Below are positions 45,335 to 56,156 of a stretch of 64,000 nt of DNA, piece after piece (the stretch's first letter is position 1; each line of letters begins with the position of its first letter). The position numbers and the translations under genes are program-made. The DNA comes from Breviolum minutum Mf 1.05b.01. Lineage: Eukaryota > Sar > Dinophyceae > Suessiales > Symbiodiniaceae. The stretch spans positions 15,001 to 79,000 of the forward strand of contig DF240499.1 of assembly GCA_000507305.1 (NCBI GenBank), given 5' to 3'. Below the pieces are notes generated by a model, which searched no databases, was not told the DNA's origin, and saw only the letters and a program-made list of their open reading frames with translations.

Positions 45335-45404
45335 CAAGCCACGCAGATTCACAAAGAAGAATATCTTGTGCTTCATCGATGGCTTTTAAAGCCTCCAATG
45401 TATC
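45335..45404 (-). CDS. Exon, helical segment
   Basis: 70 nt, phase 0 to 1; acceptor ctaatgagccaag|G, GA donor GGCTTG|gaatac inferred. Encodes DTLEALKAIDEAQDILLCES then AWL, a clear amphipathic helix. Confidence 0.56.
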
Positions 45405-45573
45405 CTTGGCTCATTAGAAGAAGGATAATTCACTTCAAGCAAACATCTTCGCAAAAAAAAGTAAACAAAAACAACAACGACAAAGGCAACTCACTCCCCT
45501 GTTGACAGCATAGAAACATATGTTTTGAAATTTCAACCACCAACAACTGGTGACCCTTGGGATAAAAAACATC

Positions 45574-45633
45574 CTGCACTGCGAAAGCGGATTTTTCGGT
45601 GAGCCCAGCATCCATCCCTGCAGCTTCAAGTTC
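45574..45633 (-). CDS. Exon, unrecognised protein, GA donor
   Basis: 60 nt, 20 codons, phase 0 to 0; acceptor ggatggtggcag|G, donor GTGCAG|gatgtt. Encodes ELEAAGMDAGLTEKSAFAVQ. The frame continues past this donor (DVFYPKG), so a GT donor 12 bp on is possible. Confidence 0.52.
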
Positions 45634-45711
45634 CTGCCACCATCCGTGGTTGAAAATTGGGTCACTAAACTTCACGGACCTTTAAAGGAGCCTTCATTGT
45701 GTCTTTGTTTT

Positions 45712-45822
45712 TTTTGTTGTTTGTTTGTTTGTTTGTTTGTTTGTTTGTTTGTTTGTTTGTTTGTTTGTTTGTTTGTTTATTTGTTTGTTTGTTTGTTTGT
45801 TTGTTTGTTTGTTTGTTTTTTT
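45712..45822. repeat. (TTTG)n microsatellite
   Basis: About 27 units with one TTAT interruption; produces spurious Cys/Leu/Phe/Val ORFs. Confidence 0.95.
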
Positions 45823-46330
45823 TTGAAAAAAACATTGACTTTTCGAAAAAACATGTGGAGTTGAATCCAAATGAATGTAGAGTCAAAATAGAGTTGAAAG
45901 AAAATGGTGAAAGTTGGTTTTCAGACAGGTTTTGGTATTTTTTAAAAGATCTATAAAATTCTATCTAGCACAAAGGGTTGTATGACCCACCCTTTTTTTC
46001 CCCTTGAAACCTTGATGGATTTCAAGGGTGCGACTTTTCTCCCCACCAAAAAAACGAATCCAACCTTAAGGATCTTACATCATGAGTCTGGGCTTCTTCA
46101 TTGGTTCAGTTGGATCCAAATCTGGTCCAAAATACCACATGTGAAAAACAAAAGATAAAAAAAAAAAACATCAACAGCTATACTCAAGGTAGTACAGAAT
46201 ATAGTATGATACAGTATAGTCAAACAGGTTGTTTTTTTTTGTGAGTCTCCTTTTTGAAACAAAAACACACACATCTCCACAACCGTTCCCCGAGTTTTTA
46301 ATGTTGCTAAAACCCGTCGGTTCCAGCCAC

Positions 46331-46362
46331 CTTAAGGTGCTGAGTAAGTTCACGTTGAATAC
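46331..46362 (-). CDS. Short exon (32 nt)
   Basis: Phase 1 to 0; acceptor tgttctggcgag|G, donor CTTAAG|gtggct. Encodes IQRELTQHLK, following 46650-46743 in phase. A 16-bp longer form starting at NLFWRG is possible. Confidence 0.52.
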
Positions 46363-46649
46363 CTCGCCAGAACAAATTCTCCGGTTGGGGACGCTCCCGG
46401 GGAAATAAGTCCACGTTTTCAAGGATCATGTTGGAATGGAACATGTGCTTTTTTTTAAAGTTTCTGACAGAATGAAAATTGGTATACATTGCAGAAACAT
46501 CACTAGATTTCAGAAATGATCAGATCAGCCTTTTTGATTATTACAACTTCACATCATAAACTTCTTGACGTGAGATTCAGAAGTAGCGAACTCGACCGTA
46601 TAAAATTCGCCATTTTTTGATGATGAACAGAACATGACACATTAAACAC

Positions 46650-46743
46650 CCTGTAGAATTCTCAAGGGGATTTCAACATCGTTTCTGACTCCTGAAAACT
46701 CAATCTTGAGTACAAATCCACGAGTCATCCATTGTTCTGGATC
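46650..46743 (-). CDS. Exon, unrecognised protein
   Basis: 94 nt, phase 0 to 1; acceptor cgttgaccatcag|G, donor CTACAGG|gtgttt. Encodes DPEQWMTRGFVLKIEFSGVR, NDVEIPLRILQ. Confidence 0.62.
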
Positions 46744-47145
46744 CTGATGGTCAACGTTTTGCACATTTTTCCCAGGAAAAAACAGTTGATGCCGTGATGT
46801 CATCATTCCAATAAACCTCCGTTTGTGGTCATTTTGGAGAAAAAATCTTTGCTCAACAAAGAAAACTCCAAACATCCAACACGTATACTTCATTTGTTTT
46901 GTCGTATGTGTTATCAAGTGTGTCTGTTCAAAAAAAAATCGTGATCAGGTACTTTTGTTGGTTGACTCACTGGGTGTCGCTTTTTGTTTTTTCGTTGGGC
47001 GTCACTGATGCACAAAATAGGCCTGCACCATATCTCTCAAAACAAACGTCACAAAGCAAGTGTCACAAAAAGGCCTTTTCCATGATGGTATAAACTCCGC
47101 ATCTTTTTTGGCGTCACAAACTCCGCACAACATAAGGCCGTTTAC

Positions 47146-47267
47146 CCGACGATGGGTTGCTCTACCGAGGTGCGTTGGTTTTCGGTCTCTTCTAAGATAC
47201 GACGTATGGTAGAACAACCATCCAAGCGTACCACACTGATCCAACCACCTGCCAGATGTGCATCTTC
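47146..47267 (-). CDS. Exon, unrecognised protein
   Basis: 122 nt, phase 0 to 2; acceptor gcatgtcccggcag|G, donor GTCGG|gtaaac. Encodes EDAHLAGGWISVVRLDGCST, IRRILEETENQRTSVEQPIV. An overlapping frame gives a 102-codon ORF but lacks this fit. Confidence 0.62.
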
Positions 47268-47691
47268 CTGCCGGGACATGCTGTAGTGACACTGGTCCCA
47301 CTTGAGCCATGAAGCCATATATAGAGTCGTCCTAGCATATGGTCACCAAATGGGAACTGCTACAAAATTCATCTACATGATACAGTTAGGTCAAAATGGA
47401 TGGTAGATTTGTATGACTCCTTAAATCCTATCTACTTACTAGTTACTAGTTGATGTTTTCGAACCCAAAATTAAAAACACACAGGATGAACACTGGATCA
47501 TCTTTCCTCCAAATAATGGGAGATGATCAATAAATCATAACCTAGAATTATGAAACATGACCACCTCCACAACAAATTACCACCACAATTAATGTGTAGT
47601 GGGAACAACCACTACCAAACTAACCCAAGATTACTACATAATGCGGTTTAACATGGCTTCCAGCCTGTTTTTCTCCCCAAAACAAACCCAC

Positions 47692-47708
47692 CCAAAGGTC
47701 TCAGAAAC
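47692..47708 (-). CDS. Possible microexon (17 nt)
   Basis: Acceptor ccgccacctcttcag|G and donor TTTGG|gtgggt are both excellent around VSETF. Too short to judge by coding content. Confidence 0.33.
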
Positions 47709-47793
47709 CTGAAGAGGTGGCGGCGGCTCGAACAAACTTTTGAAATTTGACCAGTGGACATCCCCAACAAAATTGCCATATGTTCAAGGTTTC

Positions 47794-47897
47794 CTAGTTG
47801 GTGGTTTCAACCCATTTGAAAAATATTATACAGTCAAATTGGGAATCTTCCCCAAATAGGGGTGAAAATAAAAAATATATTTGAAACCACCATCCAG
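47794..47897. mobile_element. Family A MITE, canonical
   Basis: CTAGTTGGTGGTTTCAACCC, GTCAAATTGGGAATCTTCCC, AGGGGTGAAAATAAAA, TTTGAAACCACCATCCAG. Confidence 0.82.
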
Positions 47898-48303
47898 TTT
47901 TGAAGGATACAAGTACAGTAATCAAGTATAAGTTTGAACCATTTCGCAACAGAAATTTCAGGCCACAGCCACAGGACGAAAATGATGGGACATTTGGAGG
48001 ACATTTTGTACTTGAAACAAATTCATGTAGACGGTGTAGTTGATTCCAGGAAAGACCCTACAATAATATGTGCAAAGAAAATTTCGATTGACGGCTTAAC
48101 ACTGCATCATGCAAAGGTATGCACACACATGACCCTACATAAGTTTCAGCAAAATTACATGTATATTCAGAACTTACAACAAAAAAAAAGGTCAAGGCCG
48201 AATCAAAAACCTCAAGTTATTTTCGCCCTCACCCCAACTTCACCAACTTATCGAATATCAGAACCCAAACCATCCAACCAACCCAACCAACCGACCCAAC
48301 CAC

Positions 48304-48388
48304 TTGCCATGCAGTTGCCTCTTCCAAATATCCTAATAAAGCACGTGTACCTTCAATCAAATGCAAGCGTATCTGTGCATCTGCATGC
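48304..48388 (-). CDS. Exon, helical segment
   Basis: 85 nt, phase 2 to 0; acceptor ccaagcctccgag|G, donor TGGCAA|gtggtt. Encodes HADAQIRLHLIEGTRALLGY then LEEATAWQ. An 18-nt GT...AG stretch inside is in frame and too short to be a normal intron, so I keep one exon. Confidence 0.57.
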
Positions 48389-48515
48389 CTCGGAGGCTTG
48401 GGTTTTTGTGATGTTTTCATGGTTTTGTTCCCCTCCAGCATCGTTTTTTCTCGGTTGAACTTGATATCAACAACCAAAATCTCCAGAAATTCTTCTATTG
48501 ATCCGGGAATCTTAC

Positions 48516-48573
48516 CCATAATACCAAGGTCCAAGGTCCAAGTCGTTGCCACTGATAACCGAGTCGTAAGATG
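48516..48573 (-). CDS. Exon, unrecognised protein
   Basis: 58 nt, phase 1 to 2; acceptor accgtccatctcag|C, donor TTATGG|gtaaga. Encodes SYDSVISGNDLDLGPWYY; joins 48304-48388 in phase. Confidence 0.53.
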
Positions 48574-48629
48574 CTGAGATGGACGGTTTTTCACCATTAC
48601 AAGTCCCCAGTGCCTTCACCAATCCCCAA

Positions 48630-48713
48630 ATCTATGAGAATGATGTCTCAACATTTGGGGGGATACAACATCAAATTTGGCCAGGTGTCCCAAGATGGAC
48701 ATTTCCAGGGTCC
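48630..48713 (-). CDS. Exon, frame and donor uncertain
   Basis: Acceptor tcgcaacatttag|G. Frame TLEMSILGHLAKFDVVSPQM is open for 31 codons; GPWKCPSWDTWPNL in another frame. Confidence 0.37.
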
Positions 48714-49040
48714 CTAAATGTTGCGACATGTGTCACCCATGTAGTGGAAAAAAACATATCCCCAAGCTAATGCAAGTGAGTCCCGCACAAAAAAAAATAA
48801 ACCAACTGGCAACAACCAAACCAAACAAACCAACCACTACCGCACCCCAACTTAAAACACTTAAACAATCAAAATATATTACATATCATATCTATATATA
48901 AACACAAATATAACCAGTTTTTGGTTTAAGTATTCTAAATTAGCCTTTAATTATACCATAGTATTACGTGAATTTTATCCCAAGTCGCCAATTTTTGTCA
49001 AAAAATCCGATCGTCTACCAAGGTACAACCATCCAATCAC

Positions 49041-49125
49041 CTGTGACCGTGGATCACGACTTTGTGTCACACATAAGGCAGTACCATTTGGACCCACACG
49101 ATTGGAAGGTGCAGGCAATACGGTC
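49041..49125 (-). CDS. Exon, unrecognised protein
   Basis: 85 nt, phase 2 to 0; acceptor gtccatcgctaag|G, donor GTCACAG|gtgatt. Encodes TVLPAPSNRVGPNGTALCVT then QSRDPRSQ. A plus-strand ORF of 98 codons (DWKVQAIRSLAMDG) overlaps and is a serious rival. Confidence 0.43.
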
Positions 49126-49419
49126 CTTAGCGATGGACGGCAATATAGATTGTACTTTCCCACCCCTTCCCTTCTCCACCCAACAAAATATACATGACAC
49201 AAGCAGGTTTTTGGGTAATTGGAGTTTACTTCACAACTTTCTCTGGAATCTCATTTTGGGGTAGATTGGAATTCAATTTGTTGTCGAGTAAATGGATCTG
49301 CATTTGTTTTCTTTTGGTAGCTTTAGTAAAAATATAGATAGGACAATATATAAGTGTCATGAGTCATGAGTCATGAGCGATATGCCATTATAACTGGAAG
49401 GCACCATATATTAAGTGTG

Positions 49420-49539
49420 TAGAATTTCTGTTCTCCAACGACGAGAAACTTCTCAAAGCTTGTTTCGTTCCTGTTTGAAAAAAAGGCAACATGACTCCGT
49501 CTATCCTGTCGTAATACAAAGCGGGCAAATTTATTGGAC
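49420..49539 (-). CDS. Exon, donor uncertain
   Basis: Phase 2 in; acceptor taccaagagag|G. Encodes SNKFARFVLRQDRRSHVAFF, SNRNETSFEKFLVVGEQK. GA donors at CGACAG|gataga or AACAG|gaacga could shorten it. Confidence 0.43.
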
Positions 49540-49581
49540 CTCTCTTGGTAAATCCCCATGTAGAGTAAAGAAGTACGTCAT

Positions 49582-49640
49582 CTAGTTGGTGGTTTCAACC
49601 CATTTGAAAAAATATCCGTCAAATTGGATCATTTCCCTCC
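49582..49640. mobile_element. Family A MITE, truncated left half
   Basis: CTAGTTGGTGGTTTCAACCC, GTCAAATTGGATCATTTCCC, then unrelated sequence. Confidence 0.75.
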
Positions 49641-49917
49641 TTCCCCCTCTCTTTGGTTCGTTTCGCCGGAGAAATTTGGTAAGAAAAATGACATGCCGTG
49701 ACCAAAAGTTCCTTGTTAAACACACCAATAAAACATCCACATGGCTGCCTTCAATCCGTGAATCTGATCATCTTCAAAATCACTTCCAACAAAAATATTT
49801 GCAGTGCCTTGTGACTAGTTCTGGTGGAATATATTCTAAATTCACATGAAAAGTTTCCCGTTGAATGTCAAGCCCAAAAACGAGAATAAAAACAAAACAC
49901 CGCCCAACATACGAAAC

Positions 49918-50011
49918 CCAGTCTCCATGTGGGAACGACCACTGCGTCCATTCCTTGAAAATCATCGTTGCGCATTCGCGCAGGCAAATGCTGTAAATAA
50001 CGGCTTCCATC
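49918..50011 (-). CDS. Exon, unrecognised protein
   Basis: 94 nt, phase 0 to 1; acceptor gtcaacttggtag|G, donor GACTGG|gtttcg. Encodes DGSRYLQHLPARMRNDDFQG, MDAVVVPTWRL. A second frame (MEAVIYSICLRECATM) is open too. Confidence 0.55.
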
Positions 50012-50276
50012 CTACCAAGTTGACATCGGAGTGGACGATGTCCATGTGCTGTGCAAATTGAGTTCTGACTAGCTACGGGTTACCCATGTTACAGCTTAGC
50101 CGTGATGAAAGAAAACAAACTCTTCTTTTAATATGGTTGTTTTGACAACCCCTTTGAGTGTAGACTTATAAGGATGTTACATATAAAAGAGGGATATATA
50201 ACGAAGTCATGTCACCCCAAAAGATATGACCCTTCAAATATCTTAACAAACAGTAGTTGTGTTTAAATCATACATA

Positions 50277-50364
50277 CCCCTATGCTTCATGTATGGAATA
50301 CTAACCTACATTTACCATAAATCTAAATGTAGGTTCATATTCAAGACATGGAGCATCTGGGATA
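50277..50364. mobile_element. Family C element
   Basis: CTTCATGTATGG, AACCTACATTTACCATAAAT and CTAAATGTAGGTT, CATGGAGC; short-looped palindrome. A weaker relative follows at about 50527-50620. Confidence 0.6.
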
Positions 50365-50699
50365 TACATCATCAGCAAGTTATCGCATTTGCTGATCAGA
50401 TCGTGAGGTCATGTCAATCATATATGATAAAAAAATAACCATCGCATTGACAGAGGAAATGGTGGTGATCCCTTTAATCCATTCAATTGTTAACACTTTT
50501 GGCATCTTCCAAAAGTGTTACATCAAAGCCATAGGATCCATAGGACTGGTATTATACCATACATGTATCACCTATAATTATCTTAAACATAAATCATTTA
50601 AATGTGATACATATTATATATAGATACAATACGTCGAATGCTATGTAATTTTCCTTTAAACCCTTCCAAATGAAAATGGAGATTGAAATTCATGTTGTA

Positions 50700-50799
50700 C
50701 CCTGGACATCCAGTCATACCTCCTGAGTTTTGGTGTTTGATCGGTATGTTTTTGGGGCTCCAAATACAAACACCTCAGGAGGTGTGACTGGATGAGGGA
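50700..50799. mobile_element. Family E palindromic element
   Basis: CCCTGGACATCCAGTCATAC, CTCCTGAGTTTTGGTGTTTG and ACACCTCAGGAGGTGTGACT, GGATGAGGG. Confidence 0.75.
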
Positions 50800-50879
50800 T
50801 CTTGAGGCGGCAATGCGAAATTCATTGGTAATCCCCCTCTGAAGCTGAAGGTACTGCAACCCTTCAACAAAATCCCATC

Positions 50880-51120
50880 ATTCTGCGAGTTACTTACTCA
50901 TTTTTTTGGGGGGGAAGACTTTTTTGAAGGGAATTTTTTGGGACGGGATTCCTGGGAAAAACACATGCTTTGAAGGTGAAAAGATTGGGAAAAACTCTTA
51001 GAGACTTCCGGGGTACTTGGACTTCTTGTTTTCACAAAAAGACAAGTTCCTCCAAATTTCCTTTGTTCCCACACCAACCAAACAGCTGTCATTATATTGC
51101 CCCACCCCAAACTGGCACTA
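50880..51120 (-). other. Weak coding-like region
   Basis: ESRPKKFPSKKSSPPKK after a strong acceptor (tgtttttcccag|G) at about 50958, and EIWRNLSFCENKKSKYPG after gggaacaaag|G near 51061. Neither joins a chain. Confidence 0.28.
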
Positions 51121-51342
51121 GTAAAAAGTAAAATCCTTAAAAATTACCATACTTTTTTTGCATCAAGTTTGATCCCCCCCAAAATGAATCAAAATTTGGG
51201 TCCCATTTAATGACCAAATCACCAAATCCCCCAAAAAAATTCAGGCATGCCAATGGTCGACCTTCTACCTCTACCTCTACCATCCCACCAACTCCCACCC
51301 TCCAACCCACCGAGAAAAAAACAACCATCTGATTCAACACTC

Positions 51343-51419
51343 CTGCGGCGGCCAGCGATATTTGGTGTAACCCAATTTGATGATAGCCTCCTTGTCCGGT
51401 AGGAGAATTTCAGAGATAC
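51343..51419 (-). CDS. Exon, unrecognised protein, GA donor
   Basis: 77 nt, phase 1 to 0; acceptor tgccaacttggag|G, donor CCGCAG|gagtgt. Encodes ISEILLPDKEAIIKLGYTKY, RWPPQ. Joins 51740-51848 in phase; another frame is also open. Confidence 0.57.
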
Positions 51420-51739
51420 CTCCAAGTTGGCAAACGAAAAATGGATGGAAAAAAAATGGGTGCATTTGTGATGGAAAACAAAAATACTACCTACCAATAT
51501 ATTGGATCAAATTACACACGCCGTTATTTCTATAGAAAAAATATGTTAAAACTCACCAGCCAAACATACAAAAGAAACAGTAGACACAACTAAATCAAAC
51601 CCAAATAGCACCAAACCAAGCATTTCAATTCAACAAAAGCTAGCAAACACAAGTGACCACCAACAACAACTCCACAAACAAATCTGTTTCCTTTCACAAC
51701 TCCCGTTGTTTTTTTCCAAATTTCTGTTTCTTCATCTTC

Positions 51740-51848
51740 CCCAATGGAAAACCACGGGTTTTGAAGGTCCGCCTTTCTTCGGCATATGGATGGACACCAC
51801 CACATCACCAGGTTTCAGGTCCAACAACCTCGGATTTTGGGGAGTTTC
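51740..51848 (-). CDS. Exon, unrecognised protein, GA donor
   Basis: 109 nt, phase 0 to 1; acceptor aaattccctgcag|G, donor CATTGGG|gaagat. Encodes ETPQNPRLLDLKPGDVVVSI, HMPKKGGPSKPVVFHW: alternating hydrophobics suggest beta strands. Confidence 0.62.
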
Positions 51849-52235
51849 CTGCAGGGAATTTCAGATGCAGAAGTGAATTGATTGGACTAAGAAAAATCGC
51901 GACAGTTAACATGGAAGTTTAACAAATAATTCATAACGACTTTTTGTTGATGATTATCTATTAATTGCAGAAGTTATTCATAATTGCAAAAGAAGTTTAT
52001 TGAATATCTAATCTGTATAACTTCTGCAATTTTCAGATATGGCGACACTGCCTTTTTGAAGTTTATGCAAAAATCGGTCTTTTTCAAAACCCTGACTTAG
52101 CAATTTAAAAAGAATTGACATTTGCATACATTTGCTACAAGCAGAAAGTCACATCAAGAAAACATGTGTGCCCTCCACCTGCCCTCCACCTTTTGCACCT
52201 GTTTTCAACCACGATCAAAGGAGCGGAGTTCCAAC

Positions 52236-52286
52236 CAGCTCGGGGGTTTCAAAGACCGGCAGGTGAAAATAGGGATCTTCGTACTC
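52236..52286 (-). CDS. Exon, unrecognised protein
   Basis: 51 nt, 17 codons, phase 0 to 0; acceptor tgtccccaagccag|G, donor GAGCTG|gttgga. Encodes EYEDPYFHLPVFETPEL, then in phase into 51740-51848. A second frame (STKIPIFTCRSLKPPSW) is open. Confidence 0.55.
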
Positions 52287-53801
52287 CTGGCTTGGGGACA
52301 CCCAGGGTGTCGAAACGTCCAACGTTTACCAGAATCTTATTTTTAGCTTCTTGTTGGTGCCATATGGAAAATAAAAGAAAAAGAAGTGGAGGAATGACAT
52401 CACACAGAAAAGTTCGTTTTTGTCTCGGAATTTGTGGAGGTAAGTGTTTGATGTGTAGGATAAACTGGGATTGATCGGTATCATCACTGGCATCGCAGGT
52501 CATTTTTTGTTTTTGTTTTTCACGGGAGTAGAAGGTTGGCCAAGTTCTTGTCAACAAACTCTGTACTGGCTACACAACTAGTATATTTGGATTGTAGGTG
52601 GGACAATACTTTCAAAAAGCAAAGAATTTCTATTCCAAACCACAACACTACAGGATGCTTTTGTTAACATTTTTTGCAGCAATATGCAACCAGATTCAAC
52701 AACATGCACATGCTGCACATGTATCAAAAAGGGATATCGATTCCAAGCGTTCCAGCGTTCCTTGCTAGAAACTAAGAGGCGGCTTTAAGAGGCGTCAAAA
52801 CATCCGGAAAAAAACACCATGAACAGTGAAAAGACTCCTTGTTACAATCCTGGTTGACTAATAGGAGTCATTATTTCATTGCTTAAAATCATCCCAATCC
52901 GTCTGCTATAGTAGGTCAATAATTCCTTATGACACCCAAAGTAACCAAGGCTATCTGTACTGCTCTCCGCATGATGCAACACGCTTACTCAGGGAACATG
53001 TCTATATCCGACCAAACGGGAAAAGGAACATCACCGACTCAAACGTGTCGGCTGGTAGGGGATACCGGACACTTCCCAAGAGGCTAAATAGGGTAAATAT
53101 TTGAGACAACTGTAGGAACCATGGGCTGTTTAGAACATCTTAAGCCCCCTTTGACCTGCTTCAAAGATATAGCTTTATGGTAATTTTGCATGTTCATCCT
53201 GGTGGATTTGCACTTTCCGACTCAGTCCCTCCTCCATTTTCTCAGGAACCACAGAGAACAATTGCCAATCACCTGAACCAAGAGTCTTGGTGTGATTTTC
53301 ATGATCATTTAGATGTTGAGATGTTGTGGAATTTGCATATCTCAAAAAGCACCTATGTCAACTTGTATCCACGTAGAAAACCTATATTCACTCGTTACAT
53401 CAAAAAACACACCAACTCCTTCTGATTTGGGGTGGTGAAAGGGGAACAGCAAAAACATGTGACCTATCTGGCTACGGTTGATGGTTCAGAAATCCGGCTA
53501 ATCACCTATGATGCATAAAACCCTATATATATAATGGGAGAAACTACATATCAACTCGTGCAGGATGTCAGCCATCAACAGTATTAAATTAATCGCACCA
53601 ATATCATTCTCATTTAAGACCAAGTTACAGCACAACAACATGTACTACAGTAACCTTCATGATATAGCTTCCTAAGATGACTGGTTGTATCAAGCGAGGA
53701 TTACATGATTTTTGCTTTAGATCACCTGATCCAGTCAACCAAAAAACAAATTACTTTACTTCGAGTGATCCCCACCATGACATGCCGGGTGGAGGTTTTC
53801 A

Positions 53802-53915
53802 GGTGACGGTTGTCATCCAGCTCCAGAAGTGAAGCAGTCTGGAAGTGAATTCAAGACAGTATGGGATGCCAATTTGTTGAAGAACTACGCTTTGTTTCAG
53901 CATCAAGACCTCCGC
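53802..53915 (-). CDS. Exon or terminal exon
   Basis: After acceptor gtctcaaacgag|G the frame AEVLMLKQSVVLQQIGIPYC, LEFTSRLLHFWSWMTTVT runs to a TGA at 53799-53801. No donor found before the stop, so it may end a gene. Confidence 0.5.
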
Positions 53916-54069
53916 CTCGTTTGAGACAGCAGCACAAGGAGCACACGCATATAAAAGGAGCTGCGAGACACGCATATAACTTTCCTACAAAAGCACAGCG
54001 CACTAAACTTGCGATGGTGAAAGTTGCGAGTCAAACATCATACTTATTATGTCCTCCACTACTTCGAGT

Positions 54070-54250
54070 TCTCCCCACTTCTTTCTGACATTCTTTCTGA
54101 CACATTTTTGAACATTCTTTCTGACATCCGGTCTCCCACATTCTTTCTGAACTTCCTTCAGACATATCTTCTGACATTCTTTCTGACATATCTTCTGACA
54201 CTGAGACTGACAAATTTTCTGACACATGACTTCAGGTCCAACGCAGACAC
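54070..54250. repeat. Irregular CTGACATTCTTT repeat
   Basis: TTCTGACATTCTTTCTGACA-type units of 12-24 bp, giving spurious repetitive ORFs on both strands. Confidence 0.85.
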
Positions 54251-54260
54251 TGCTGTTACA

Positions 54261-54620
54261 GGATCGCCGTTGACTTCCGGCGCGGAACGCTGCTGTCACA
54301 GGCTCGCGGTTGAGGTCCGGCACGCAACACTGGCCTCACAGGATCGCGGTTGAGGTCCGGCACGCAACACTGGCCTCACAGGATCGCGGTTGGGGTCCGG
54401 CACGCCACACTGCACTGGCAGGATCGCGGTTGAGGTCCGGCACGCAACACTGGCCTCACAGGATCGCGGTTGAGGTCCGGCACGCCACACTGCACTGGCA
54501 GGATCGCGGTTGAGGTCCGGCATGCCACACTGAACTCACAGCATCGCGGTTGAGGTCCGGCACATCACATTGAACTCACATGGTCGCAAGAGAGTCCGGC
54601 GCATCACACTGAACTCACAG
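54261..54620. repeat. 40-bp tandem array
   Basis: Nine or so units of 40 bp with GGATCGCGGTTGAGGTCCGG and CACGCAACACTGGCCTCACA. Starts at 54341, 54381, 54421, 54461 and 54501 are exactly spaced; outer units are worn. A GGA-rich tract follows to 54666. Confidence 0.93.
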
Positions 54621-55292
54621 GAGGAGGAGGCGGAGGAGAAGGACGCGAGGAGGAGGAGAAGGACAAGTGCTGACATAAAATCTAACAACCCTCACCTGAC
54701 AGGTGGGGAAAAATCACACCAGGATGCTCTCCCTGAAGGGTGACTCACATCGAGGAAGACTCAGAGATCACCTCAAAGCCATATTATCCATCTCAGTTAT
54801 AGGGGATCCGGGATGATCTAAGAACCCAGTTTCAAAATCAACAAACCTCCTCATCAAATTGGATCATCTCTCTTTGTTTACGGACCTCTTTCGTTCATCT
54901 TTGAATTTCATAGGTTCTATCAATTGAAATCAGTGAGATGCTTGGAACGACCCAATCTGTATAAACAATGTCAGAAATGCTTGCCAGGAGTGCTTTCAAA
55001 ACACCTAAAATTGCGCCACACATCCTCATAAACAAAAAAAAACATGACACAATTTGAACATCTTCCAATGGTTACAAAGGACATGCATGCAAATTAACCA
55101 AAACAGAATGGAACATATATCCAAACGGTTGGGTTTTGAAAGACATGGCTCGTTTCATATTTTCTTTGCACCTCTCAAATGAAGTGGCCTAATGCTGCAT
55201 CAATCCAAACACAGTTTCCTACCGCGGTTCAAGCATTCAAAGTGATCAAACTTCAACAATTGACACGCACTTTTTTGACCAAAAAAGGACAC

Positions 55293-55463
55293 CTGGAACT
55301 CAAACTCCTGTTTCTTTCTTCCTTGGGGGCAATCGGCCTTCACTGAGATTGTTTCTTCTACAACTATCACCCTTTTCACAGTTTGACCATTTCTGGAGGT
55401 CCCTCCATTTTTTGCCAACCCAACCACCCCGGCCAACGACCCGAAACGGCAAAAAGTGTGCGC
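55293..55463 (-). CDS. Exon, unrecognised protein (long)
   Basis: 171 nt, 57 codons, phase 0 to 0; acceptor aatttctacttctag|G, donor TTCCAG|gtgtcc, both strong. Encodes AHTFCRFGSLAGVVGLAKNG, QTVKRVIVVEETISVKADCP, GRKKQEFEFQ. Confidence 0.67.
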
Positions 55464-55506
55464 CTAGAAGTAGAAATTCTTCGAGACCATTCAGTCGAAG
55501 TAATTC

Positions 55507-55550
55507 CTGATTCCGAAACCAAGTTGTTTGATCTGTCACATCTGCAAGAC
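55507..55550 (-). CDS. Short exon, GA donor
   Basis: 44 nt, phase 1 to 0; acceptor tggaaatctgaag|G, donor AATCAG|gaatta. Encodes LADVTDQTTWFRNQ and joins 55293-55463. Confidence 0.48.
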
Positions 55551-55899
55551 CTTCAGATTTCCAAAACACTGTTGTTTCATAAATACTCAAATAGCCTAGT
55601 CATCCAAAAATCATTCTAGTACCTTTTGAGGAGGTGTTTGGAACCTTCATATACCCCAGATACCCTCCTTAAAGTTTAAGAGTTCGCGAAAAGGTACCAA
55701 AACCTAATTGGAAAGGAGAAAGTCTTCCAACCACCATCATTTTTAAGGGGCGAGCTTTTAAACTTCGGAGGTACATCTTCCAAACATATCGAATGTGAAG
55801 AGTTTCCTAAATTTGGAACCACTAAGGTGTTTGCAAGGGGGTCCAGCAACCTCCATTAACCCCTCGAGATTGTTGACATAGTGATTTGTCTTGGTTCAG

Positions 55900-55996
55900 A
55901 TTAGCTGACCCATCAATCATTGGGGTATCAACGAGCCATCTGTACATCATGTCAACTTCAAACTGGTGACGCAAATCAAAAGCCCAAAGCTGGGCT
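55900..55996 (-). CDS. Exon, donor uncertain
   Basis: Acceptor gcccacctttacag|A is strong. Frame AQLWAFDLRHQFEVDMMYRW, LVDTPMIDG stays open for 57 codons to about 55826; a GT donor after GATGG is assumed. Confidence 0.47.
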
Positions 55997-56156
55997 CTGT
56001 AAAGGTGGGCAGGTTGGAGAGAAATCTCTGTGAACGAAAAGCATGTTCAGGAAACCTCCCCCACAATACATATATACAACCAATGATGAAACAATAGCAA
56101 CACTGGGAGACTCTCCTGTTGTCAACAGCATCCGTGGCAGGTCCTCAACCATACAA

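Noticed and set aside
45665-45956. Cys/Leu/Phe/Val and Lys/Gln/Thr repeat ORFs
   Set aside because: By-products of the (TTTG)n microsatellite.
47934-48458. 174-codon plus-strand ORF
   Set aside because: One such ORF is expected by chance in this much AT-rich DNA; its second half ends in low-complexity AACC sequence and overlaps a phase-matched minus-strand exon.
53177-53425. Plus-strand ORF with good acceptor at 53244 and a stop, EPQRTIANHLNQESW
   Set aside because: AT-rich, isolated, and against the strand of every chained exon; kept only as a low-probability alternative.
54261-54620. CRISPR-like 40-bp repeat
   Set aside because: The whole 40-bp unit repeats; there are no spacers.
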